From: DATELY01 sp035276085
Lineage (GTDB): Bacteria > Pseudomonadota > Gammaproteobacteria > Steroidobacterales > Steroidobacteraceae
Assembly: GCA_035276085.1 (NCBI GenBank)
Contig: DATELY010000061.1
Coordinates: 1 to 7,305, forward strand
Length of the DNA stretch: 7,305 nucleotides
Reading direction: 5' to 3'
Shown here piece by piece: positions 1 through 5,163 of this stretch. Made by a program: the position numbers and the translations under genes. The notes under the pieces were generated by a model that had not been told where the DNA came from, searched no databases, and saw only the letters and a program-made list of their open reading frames with translations. Positions within the stretch are counted from its first letter, which is position 1. Every line of letters begins with the position of its first letter.

Positions 1-42
1 CGGCGCGAGTCTTCGAGCGTCCGCTGGGACGCTTTGTTAGAC
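1..42 (-). other. Partial integron attC site (cut by window edge)
   Basis: Read on the minus strand, positions 42-36 give GTCTAAC, which fits the attC R'' box RYYYAAC. It is followed by AA and then a GC-rich stretch (AGCGTCCCAGCGGACGC) of the sort that follows R'' in many attC sites. It has the same orientation as the complete attC at 478-538, so it would close the second cassette of a minus-strand array. The partner L' and R' boxes lie outside the window, so the call rests on one box, its context and its position. Confidence 0.55.
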
Positions 43-84
43 GTGCTGTCTTTGCGACTCGAAGCAAGCCCCCAAGTGAACACT

Positions 85-149
85 GGTGTCAGGTTTGCGT
101 TGTTGCATTCGCAGGACCGAAGGAAATGCAAATATGCAAACCTGACACC
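85..149. repeat. Long imperfect hairpin, REP-like inverted repeat
   Basis: Positions 85-98 (GGTGTCAGGTTTGC) and 136-149 are perfect 14-bp reverse complements. Inside them, 103-109 (TTGCATT) pairs with 125-131 (AATGCAA). Only a small internal loop separates the two stems, and a 15-nt apical loop remains. The whole 65-bp unit can fold as one hairpin of about 22 pairs. This resembles REP elements mobilised by REP-associated tyrosine (Y1) transposases, but no transposase is present and the family assignment is inference. It lies inside cassette 2. Confidence 0.6.
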
Positions 150-305
150 GCCAGCTCCCCTCGCGCAGCTGCGAGCGTCGCCTCACACGTGTTCGGGCTT
201 GGGTCGCACATCAAGCGCTCATCCTTCAAGTTTCGTCCTTGTCTCATGTCGCTCGAACCTTCAATCGTTCCGAAGCCAGCCTGCGCGAATCGGTTAGACA
301 TCACT

Positions 306-452
306 TCAACTATCCCTGACACCGAAACCCTCGAACCCGCGGCCCGGCACCTTCAAGATCATATCCCCTTCGTCTGTACCCGCTTCTTCGAAAGAGACTC
401 GGTGCTTCTTTAGATTGGCCGCTGCCTTCCGTGCGTCCCATTTCATTCGCAT
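306..452 (-). pseudogene. Truncated BrnT-family (DUF497) toxin gene
   Basis: The 48-codon frame begins MRMKWDARKAAANLKKHRVS and then FEEA. This is the typical N-terminus of BrnT/DUF497 ribonuclease toxins: a W-D-x-x-K/R-A-x-x-N-L-x-K-H motif followed by V-S-F-E-E-A. BrnT proteins are usually about 90-100 residues. Here the similarity ends near residue 24 (about position 380). The remaining 24 residues are Gly-rich and unlike the family, and a TGA follows at 308-306. No BrnA antitoxin gene follows. A good ribosome-binding stretch lies upstream and the gene is the first in its cassette, as expected for a cassette-borne toxin-antitoxin unit. The coding tail below 380 includes a CCTGACACC motif seen elsewhere in the cassette, so a REP-like insertion probably broke the gene. 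A functional short protein cannot be excluded but is unlikely. Confidence 0.55.
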
Positions 453-477
453 TCTTCTATGACTCCCTTCCGAGGAC

Positions 478-538
478 GTCTAACGCTCGCGTTCAGCGCG
501 CACCGCGTTTTCGCGTCGGCTCCAAAGGATTGTTGGGC
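478..538 (-). other. Integron attC recombination site
   Basis: On the minus strand the 61-bp site starts with GCCCAAC (538-532, R'' box RYYYAAC) and ends with GTTAGAC (484-478, R' box GTTRRRY). Between them are an L''-like stretch around TTTGGAGC, a CGCG-AAAA-CGCG hairpin at the tip, and an L'-like GCGCTGAACGCGAGC. The R boxes pair with G-C, A-T and T.G pairs. The layout and length fit known attC sites. The site overlaps the last 38 coding bases plus the stop of the upstream phosphatase-like gene. The orientation agrees with that gene, as is normal for a cassette. Confidence 0.85.
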
Positions 539-1010
539 ACTGTGCCCAGAATGTCAGCCATGAACTCTGGCCACCCTGGATGCTCTACCGGATTCCAGAT
601 GCCGTGGACAAAGTCCATAGCCTGATCCACGCTCCAACGCTGGCGGCGGACCTCGTAAAGTGAATAGAACGCGCTGACTCGAAAATTCGCCGCGCAATGC
701 ACGTGGACTTTTCTTTCGAACACGCGATCAAGGGCTTCCGAAAACTGATCGAAGTCCACGCGGGTCGGCTTTTTGAAGTCAACGGGTATGTATATGTACT
801 CTATACCTTGAGATCCGACGATCTCGCGCTCGCCCGGAACCGCGTGCTCACTGCTGTCAGGAAGCAGGTTCACGACTACCTCGTACCCCTGCGATGCGAG
901 ATTCTTGAGTCCCTCCGGACGCACGAGGCCTGATGTGGTCAACTTCTCACTTAGCCTGCGGAAGTTGTAACTGGCTTCGATATCCATACCCAGTGCTCCT
1001 TAGTGCCCAA
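484..1010 (-). mobile_element. Integron gene cassette 1 (complete)
   Basis: Both ends can be proposed. The upstream end is a GTTGGGC heptamer on the minus strand at 1011-1005, and the downstream end is the GTTAGAC box of the attC at 484-478. Integron integrases cut after the G of GTTRRRY, which gives a unit of about 527 bp. It holds one gene, with its Shine-Dalgarno a few bases inside the cassette start and its stop codon within the attC. I could not recognise the L boxes of an attC or a typical attI to the right of 1011. The upstream junction could therefore be attI, a degenerate attC, or a secondary chromosomal site. No integrase gene is visible in the window. Confidence 0.65.
493..987 (-). 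CDS. Protein tyrosine phosphatase-like cassette protein
   Basis: The 164-residue cytosolic protein has no signal peptide or membrane segment. Its fold cues match the small bacterial protein-tyrosine/dual-specificity phosphatase family: an N-terminal F-R-R-L...SGLVRPEGL segment (residues 9-27), EVVVNLLPD (36-44, the strand that leads to the substrate side), YIYIPVDFKKP (64-74), and the cysteine loop HCAANFRVSAF (97-107) after KVHV. A C-terminal W-S-V-D-Q-A and IWNP region also fits this family. The presumed nucleophile is Cys98, but the loop reads C-X4-R (Cys98, Arg103) instead of the classical C-X5-R, so catalysis is doubtful. The start at 987 is backed by AAGGAG (1001-996) with an 8-nt gap. 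The last residues (about NPLEPTRKRGAR) are translated from the attC site and are probably not functional. Substrate and role are unknown. Confidence 0.85.
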   Translation of the reverse strand: MDIEASYNFRRLSEKLTTSGLVRPEGLKNLASQGYEVVVNLLPDSSEHAVPGEREIVGSQGIEYIYIPVDFKKPTRVDFDQFSEALDRVFERKVHVHCAANFRVSAFYSLYEVRRQRWSVDQAMDFVHGIWNPVEHPGWPEFMADILGTVPNNPLEPTRKRGAR

Positions 1011-1011
1011 C
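1005..1011 (-). other. Cassette junction heptamer (GTTRRRY)
   Basis: The minus strand reads GTTGGGC here, four bases before the AAGGAG of the phosphatase-like gene. This is where the junction of an integron cassette is expected. A second GTTGGGC lies 20 bases further upstream (1031-1025), so the exact crossover point could also be there. No convincing inverted L boxes are visible upstream, so the site could be attI, a worn attC, or a secondary integration site. Confidence 0.5.
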
Positions 1012-1545
1012 TCAGAAATAGACCGCCCAACTGCAGTGTCTTGCATGCCCTTGCTCTGCAGGTCTTCAAGGAGATAGACCGCTGACGTTGTTATGAGCTG
1101 ACGATAAGCCTGTGACGTAGCAGGGGCAACGGGCTTGGCGATGGCGGTCAGCCATGCCGAGCATCGAGAGCCGTGAATGGGCCCAGCCACCCACCCCTCC
1201 ATCACGTAGGGTCCACCGCACCATCTTCGTCTGATTTGGCGTGCAGCGTAGTCAAGAAGGTATCGAGCAGAGCGCAAAGCGCGCAGCGATGGGGCGCGGT
1301 TGCGGCAGCAAGCCACACGTTAGTGCAGGCGCATGCCCGATCCTCGAGCGCTCGTGTACCGCCAGCACTCGCATCGAGTGCACTGCTGAGCGCAAGTGCG
1401 TCGATGCAAGCACGACTCTCCGAATCACGAGCGCAGATTGCGCAATGGTTCGGAACTTGCACCACAGGTCATCGCGGCAACCGTCCACAGCAACACGAAT
1501 ACATTGAATCGAGTATCGCATCGGCATCAGGAGATCGAGCGAACC
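1012..1545. other. Intergenic stretch with no recognised gene; leader of the TonB operon
   Basis: Several open frames cross this 534-bp stretch on both strands, but none has a credible start, family motif or cassette layout. No integrase remnant was recognised. It contains a 9-bp direct repeat ATAGACCGC (1018-1026 and 1074-1082), a perfect palindrome ATTGCGCAAT (1437-1446) and a hairpin-prone segment (1363-1407). The promoter of the downstream plus-strand operon should lie here, but I find no clear sigma70 boxes or Fur-type operator. Confidence 0.5.
1366..1407. repeat. Hairpin-prone inverted repeats upstream of the TonB operon
   Basis: Two alternative folds compete. CACTCG (1366-1371) and CGAGTG (1375-1380) form a tight 6-bp stem with a 3-nt loop. 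Alternatively GCATCGA (1371-1377) pairs with TCGATGC (1401-1407), with an inner GCACT/AGTGC stem (1380-1384 and 1395-1399). The segment lies 140-180 bases before the first operon gene and could be in its leader. No function is evident, and in such GC-rich DNA short stems can arise by chance. Confidence 0.3.
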
Positions 1546-2325
1546 ATGATCGCAACGAAACGACGAATGAAGCGCGTCACCCGTGTGACCGCCAGCTTGG
1601 TAGTGAGCTCATGTCTCGCTGCAGCCGCCTACGCGCAAGGTGACAAGGTGGGTTCTGTCATTGGCGAGCAAGTGAAGGCTGAGGAAGCTGCGCAGGCCTC
1701 GCAGCGCAAGATTGCGCAGCTCGATGACGAAGCCACCAAGATGCTGGCGGAGTACCGCATGGCGATTGCGGAGTCGCAGAGCTTGAAGAGTTACAACGAC
1801 CAGCTCGCCGTGCAGGTGAAGTCGCAGAACGACGAAGTCGAGGCGATGGCGAAGCAGCTTTCCGAAATCGAGACGACCTCGAAGGAAGTGCTGCCGATGA
1901 TGCAGAAGATGGTCGCGACGCTCGACCAGTTCGTGCAGCTCGACATGCCGTTTCTCGCGGATGAGCGTGCCAACCGCGTGGCGCAGCTGAAGGACCTGAT
2001 GGGCCGCGCCGATGTCTCCGTCTCGGAGAAATACCGCCGCATCGTCGAGGCGTATCAGATCGAGATCGAGTACGGCCGCACGCTCGAAGCCTACCAGGGC
2101 AAGATCGACGACAAGACGGTCGACTTCCTCCGTGCTGGACGTATCTCGCTGCTGTACCAGACGCTCGACGGCAAAGAGACGGGTTACTGGGATCGCGCCA
2201 AGAAGAAGTGGGTCGTCGATGACGCGTACGGAAGCGTCATCACCGCCGGATTGAAGGTCGCGAAGAAACAAGCGGCTCCGGACTTCATCACCGTTGCAGT
2301 GCCGGCTCCGAAGGAGATCAGCTAA
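1546..2325 (+). CDS. Periplasmic DUF3450 protein of the TonB2-type system
   Basis: The 259-residue protein has an N-terminal signal peptide: a basic stretch KRRMKR, a hydrophobic core and a probable cut after AYA at residue 30. A long Gln/Glu/Lys-rich coiled coil follows (about 38-128). Then comes the LDMPFLADERANR segment (132-144), typical of the DUF3450 family, and a C-terminal region with GRISLLYQTLDG and GYWDRAKKKWV (213-223). DUF3450 proteins are encoded next to TtpC/ExbB-like genes in TonB2-type clusters. Their biochemical role is not established; a periplasmic coiled-coil partner of the TtpC protein is the natural inference. The frame stays open upstream to 1396, but the start at 1546 is preferred because the signal peptide begins there and AGGAG lies at 1529-1533. 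That gap is long (12 nt), and ATG at 1567 is a possible alternative start. The stop overlaps the next start by one base (TAATG). Confidence 0.88.
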   Translation: MIATKRRMKRVTRVTASLVVSSCLAAAAYAQGDKVGSVIGEQVKAEEAAQASQRKIAQLDDEATKMLAEYRMAIAESQSLKSYNDQLAVQVKSQNDEVEAMAKQLSEIETTSKEVLPMMQKMVATLDQFVQLDMPFLADERANRVAQLKDLMGRADVSVSEKYRRIVEAYQIEIEYGRTLEAYQGKIDDKTVDFLRAGRISLLYQTLDGKETGYWDRAKKKWVVDDAYGSVITAGLKVAKKQAAPDFITVAVPAPKEIS

Positions 2326-3689
2326 TGAAACTCGCCAAAGTCATCTTGGCCGCCGTGATGGCCACAGCGGCACTGTCGCCTACTGCATTCTCAGCGCCCG
2401 CGTCGCTGGAGGATCTGCTCGAGCAGACACGCAACATGCGGGCGAGCGAAGCGAAAGCCAACCAGGATCGCGAAGCGAAGTTCCTTTCCGAGCGCAACAA
2501 ACAGGCAGCGATGCTGGCTGAAGCCAAGGCGGAGCTCGCTCAGGCGAAGACACGAGGCGCCGCGTTGGCCGCCAGCTTCGATGAGAACGAGAAGAAGCTG
2601 GCCGAGCTCACGCAGCAACTCGAAGCACGCGCCGGCAACCTCGGCGAGATGTTCGGCATCGTGCGTCAGGTCGCGAACGACTTCTCGTCCGTTACGCACA
2701 ACTCGATCATCAGCGCTCAGTATCCCGACCGCACCGACTTCGTTAACAAGCTCGCGCAGTCGAAGACACTGCCGTCGATTCAGGAGCTGGAGCGCTTCTG
2801 GTTCGAGCTTCAACGCGAAATGACCGAAACGGGCAACGTCACGAAGTATCCGACTCAGATCATCACGCCGGAAGGCAAGTCGGTGAAGGCGGTTGTCACG
2901 CGCGTCGGGCCGTTCAGCGCATCGAGTGACGGTCAGTACCTGCAGTTCCTGCCGAGTCAGAAGGCGCTCGCCATCATGCCGCGGCAGCCGGGCCCGCAGT
3001 TTCGCAATCCGGCGCGTAATCTCGAGATCGCAAAGGAGGGCTACGTCGAGTCCGTGCTCGATCCGACACGCGGTGTGATGTTGTCCATCTACGCGCTGCG
3101 ACCGAACATCACCGAGCGCATCCAGCACGGCGAGTTCGTCAACTACATCATCCTTACCGTCGGCGGCATCGGCGCGATCCTGGCGCTGTACCAGCTGTTC
3201 TATCTGGTGACCGTGCAGCGCCGTGTGCGCAACCAGCTCAGGTTCCCGAATGCGCCTGAAGCGGACAATCCCCTCGGCCGTGTGCTGTCGACCTTCAAAG
3301 GCGACGCCGAAAAGGTCGATCAGGATCCGGAAGTGGTGGAGCTGCGCATCTCCGAGGCCGTGCTGAAGGAAACGCCGAAGCTCGAGCGCTACCAGGCCTT
3401 CCTCAAGCTCTGCGTGGCCGCAGGACCGCTGCTGGGACTGATCGGTACGGTCATCGGCATGATCATCACCTTCCAGAGCATCACCGAGTCCGGCTCGTCG
3501 GATCCGAAGTTGATGGCTGCGGGTATCTCCGCCGCCATGATCGCAACGGTGCTGGGTCTCGGCATCGCCATCCCGCTGCTGTTCGCCAACGCCTGGCTGA
3601 GCTCGATCTCGAAATCGATCGTGCAGATTCTGGATGAACAGAGCGCGGGTCTGCTGGCCGCTCGACTGGAGGCCAAGGGCCATGCTTGA
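2325..3689 (+). CDS. TtpC-like long MotA/TolQ/ExbB proton channel protein
   Basis: This 454-residue protein is about twice the length of classical ExbB. It has a signal peptide (cut near residues 24-26), a charged periplasmic coiled coil (about 27-115), and a mixed periplasmic region up to about 265. The first membrane helix is at about 273-294. A cytoplasmic segment leads to the MotA/TolQ/ExbB domain, with two further helices at about 365-386 and 403-425. The AAGPLLGLIGTVIGM motif starting at 365 is diagnostic. The layout matches TtpC of Vibrio-type TonB2 systems, where it is needed alongside the ordinary ExbB. It probably joins the proton-driven motor and reaches into the periplasm to contact TonB or the DUF3450 protein; that contact is inference. 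AAGGAG (2311-2316) precedes the start. The gene overlaps its neighbours by 1 nt upstream and 8 nt downstream, which suggests translational coupling. Confidence 0.92.
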   Translation: MKLAKVILAAVMATAALSPTAFSAPASLEDLLEQTRNMRASEAKANQDREAKFLSERNKQAAMLAEAKAELAQAKTRGAALAASFDENEKKLAELTQQLEARAGNLGEMFGIVRQVANDFSSVTHNSIISAQYPDRTDFVNKLAQSKTLPSIQELERFWFELQREMTETGNVTKYPTQIITPEGKSVKAVVTRVGPFSASSDGQYLQFLPSQKALAIMPRQPGPQFRNPARNLEIAKEGYVESVLDPTRGVMLSIYALRPNITERIQHGEFVNYIILTVGGIGAILALYQLFYLVTVQRRVRNQLRFPNAPEADNPLGRVLSTFKGDAEKVDQDPEVVELRISEAVLKETPKLERYQAFLKLCVAAGPLLGLIGTVIGMIITFQSITESGSSDPKLMAAGISAAMIATVLGLGIAIPLLFANAWLSSISKSIVQILDEQSAGLLAARLEAKGHA

Positions 3690-4212
3690 TGTACTGCTGG
3701 CACCGTGGCACGCGCTGCAGAACATGCGCGAGCTGGGCGGTCATGTCGTCGACTACATCTTCATCGCGTGCCTGCTCTTGTGGGGCATCGTGGTCGAGCG
3801 TTACTGGTTCTACCGCAGTGTGCTGCCGCAACAAGCGGCCGCCATGCTGCTGGACTGGAAGTCCCGCAGCGAGCACCGCAGCTGGAGCGCGCATCAGATC
3901 CGCCGCCTCATGATCTCGCGTCTCAACGCGGGCATGACGACGAATCTGCAGGTGATGAAGGTGCTCGTGCCCTTGTGCCCGCTGCTGGGTCTCTTGGGAA
4001 CGGTGTCGGGCATGCTCGAAGTGTTCGATGCCATGGCGGCGCGCGGCTCGGCCGATGCGCGCTCGATGGCGAACGGTGTATCGGAAGCGATGATCTGCAC
4101 GCTGAGCGGACTGGCCGTCAGCATCACGGGCCTGTACCCGGTCTTCTATTTCCAGCGTAAGGCCAAGGTCGAGACCCAGCGGCTCGCCGATCGCTTCACC
4201 TATACCTTCTGA
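3682..4212 (+). CDS. exbB: ExbB-like inner-membrane proton channel subunit
   Basis: The 176-residue protein has the compact MotA/TolQ/ExbB layout: helix 1 at about 25-44 (YIFIACLLLWGIVVERYW), a cytoplasmic loop, helix 2 at about 95-118 with the signature CPLLGLLGTVSGM, and helix 3 at about 134-157. It should form the pentameric ExbB-type scaffold around the ExbD helices and drive TonB with the proton gradient. It lacks the signal peptide and periplasmic extension of the preceding paralogue, so the two ExbB types are probably not interchangeable. The start at 3682 follows GGAGG (3668-3672) with a 9-nt gap and lies within the end of the upstream gene, 8 nt before its stop is complete. An earlier in-frame ATG at 3634 is less likely, since it would add residues encoded inside the upstream gene without a hydrophobic or family-like sequence. 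Confidence 0.92.
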   Translation: MLDVLLAPWHALQNMRELGGHVVDYIFIACLLLWGIVVERYWFYRSVLPQQAAAMLLDWKSRSEHRSWSAHQIRRLMISRLNAGMTTNLQVMKVLVPLCPLLGLLGTVSGMLEVFDAMAARGSADARSMANGVSEAMICTLSGLAVSITGLYPVFYFQRKAKVETQRLADRFTYTF

Positions 4213-4310
4213 GCGGAAGCAGTTAGCGGTTGATCCCAAAGGTGTTGCTCTGGCCAGCAGACCAGCAAGCCAGCCAGCCCTAGTACGAAAGAAGCGGAGG
4301 CAGCAGATAC
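4213..4310 (+). promoter_or_regulatory. 98-bp operon gap with phased CCAGC repeats
   Basis: This is the only long gap among the motor genes. It contains CCAGC at 4254, 4262, 4270 and 4274, spaced 8, 8 and 4 nt, and an overlapping CTGGCCAG palindrome (4250-4257). The GGAGG (4296-4300) near its end is the ribosome-binding site of the next gene. A binding site, an internal processing point or a chance low-complexity tract are all possible. I see no clear promoter. Confidence 0.3.
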
Positions 4311-4724
4311 ATGGCGTTACGCAAACGCAGAGCGAGTCAGAAGGATGCGGATGAAGCCGGCATCGATCTCGCGCCGATGCTGGACTTCGTCATGAACCTG
4401 CTGATCTTCTTCATCATCACGGCCGTGTTCGTAAAGGAAGTCGGTATCACCGTGAGCCGCCCGAATGCATCCAACGCCGAGAAGAAAGAGGGCGGCAGCA
4501 TCATCGTGGCGATCAACGCGGCAGGCGAGATCATCATCGACAAGCGCACGGTGGATGTGCGCGCCATTCGCGCCAGCATCGAACGCCTGCATGCGCAGCG
4601 TCCCGAAGACGGTGTGGTCGTGATCGCCGACAAGAATGCCCAGACCGGCATCCTGGTGACGGTGCTCGACCAGGTGCGTCTCGGCGGCGTGCAGAACGTC
4701 TCCATCGCGGCGAGCCAGGCGTAA
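4311..4724 (+). CDS. exbD: ExbD-like proton motor subunit, first copy
   Basis: The 137-residue protein has the single-helix ExbD/TolR plan. A short basic cytoplasmic tail (1-17) leads into IDLAPMLDFVMNLLIFFIIT (18-37), which forms the membrane helix. The essential aspartate of the family, which carries the proton, is at Asp25, the position it has in E. coli ExbD. A periplasmic domain follows (about 45-137) with the strand pattern GGSIIVAINAAGEIIIDKR and VVVIADKNAQTG. GGAGG lies 10 nt before the ATG. The gene stands 98 nt after the exbB-like gene and 21 nt before a second exbD. Together with ExbB it should form the inner-membrane motor that energises TonB. Confidence 0.92.
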   Translation: MALRKRRASQKDADEAGIDLAPMLDFVMNLLIFFIITAVFVKEVGITVSRPNASNAEKKEGGSIIVAINAAGEIIIDKRTVDVRAIRASIERLHAQRPEDGVVVIADKNAQTGILVTVLDQVRLGGVQNVSIAASQA

Positions 4725-4745
4725 GGCTCGCGACAGGAACGAAAC

Positions 4746-5153
4746 ATGCAAACGAGAAGTCACGTCGAAGAATCCGAAGACACCCACATCGACCTCGCGC
4801 CGATGCTGGACTTCGTCATGAACCTGCTCATCTTCTTCATCATCACGATGTCGTTCGTCAAAGAGGCCGGCGTGACGGTGTCGCGCGCTGAGGCCATGAC
4901 GGCGGAAAGCAAGGAGAACGGCAACATCCTGATCGCCATCCGTCCGAACGGCGATGTCTGGATGGACAAGCGCAAGGTCGACATTCGCGAGGTGCGGCCG
5001 ACGATCGAACGCCTGCACATCGAGCGTCCCGACGACACCGTGGTGATCATCGCGGACAAGGAATCGCAAACGGGACGACTCACCGAAGTCATGGATGCGG
5101 TCAAGGCAGGTGGCGTGGGCGACGTCTCCATTGCGGCCATGCCGCCAGCTTGA
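4746..5153 (+). CDS. exbD: ExbD-like proton motor subunit, second copy
   Basis: The 135-residue paralogue of the preceding protein has the same plan: an acidic cytoplasmic tail (EESEDTH), the helix segment IDLAPMLDFVMNLLIFFIIT (15-34) with the proton-carrying Asp22, and a periplasmic domain with GNILIAIRPNGDVWMDKRK and VVIIADKESQTG. The helix segment is residue-for-residue identical to that of copy 1, while tails and periplasmic domains have diverged. This suggests both copies fit the same ExbB channel but present different periplasmic faces or tails. The start follows AGGAA (4735-4739) with a 6-nt gap. The stop TGA at 5151-5153 shares its last A with the AAGGAG of the tonB gene. Mixed or alternative ExbD dimers are possible. 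Confidence 0.92.
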   Translation: MQTRSHVEESEDTHIDLAPMLDFVMNLLIFFIITMSFVKEAGVTVSRAEAMTAESKENGNILIAIRPNGDVWMDKRKVDIREVRPTIERLHIERPDDTVVIIADKESQTGRLTEVMDAVKAGGVGDVSIAAMPPA

Positions 5154-5163
5154 AGGAGCACAC

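Larger units (their letters stand above)
1..483 (-). mobile_element. Integron gene cassette 2 (partial), holding a broken brnT-like gene
   Basis: The cassette starts on the minus strand just inside the GTTAGAC box of the upstream attC (484-478) and runs leftwards into the attC that begins at 42. Its first reading frame starts 26 nt in (ATG at 452) behind a purine-rich GGAAGGGAG stretch, as is usual for cassette genes. Below about position 380 I recognise no coding sequence. That part holds a long hairpin (85-149) and short repeats of CCTGACACC. It looks like a cassette that lost its gene body to an insertion or rearrangement. The outer boundary is not seen. Confidence 0.5.

Noticed and set aside
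293..299. GTCTAAC on the minus strand, a possible further attC R'' box
   Set aside because: It is followed by CGATTC rather than a usual attC L'' context, and no matching GTTRRRY partner lies at a sensible distance. The match to a degenerate heptamer can be chance.
89..322. 77-codon minus-strand frame in cassette 2
   Set aside because: It starts inside the CCTGACACC repeat, has no ribosome-binding site and ends in the hairpin. No family motif is visible.
951..1316. 121-codon minus-strand frame ahead of the phosphatase-like gene
   Set aside because: Its 3' end overlaps the start of the phosphatase gene in another frame and crosses the cassette junction. The composition is Arg/Cys-rich and unlike a real protein, and no family is recognised. 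A remnant of an older gene in its last 50 codons cannot be ruled out.
1499..1516. ATAC-N10-GTAT dyad just upstream of the operon as an operator
   Set aside because: The half-sites are only 4 bp, match no known Fur or other iron-regulator consensus, and no promoter boxes could be placed around them.
1396..1545. N-terminal extension of the DUF3450 gene back to ATG 1396
   Set aside because: The extra 50 residues would precede the signal peptide and look non-coding. The start at 1546 gives a normal exported protein.
1609..2271. Long minus-strand frame opposite the DUF3450 gene, and similar frames opposite the other motor genes (2391-3725, 4317-5261, 6107-7240)
   Set aside because: These are antisense shadows of GC-rich genes: they are rich in Arg, His and Leu, have no family motifs, and the plus-strand proteins are clearly real.
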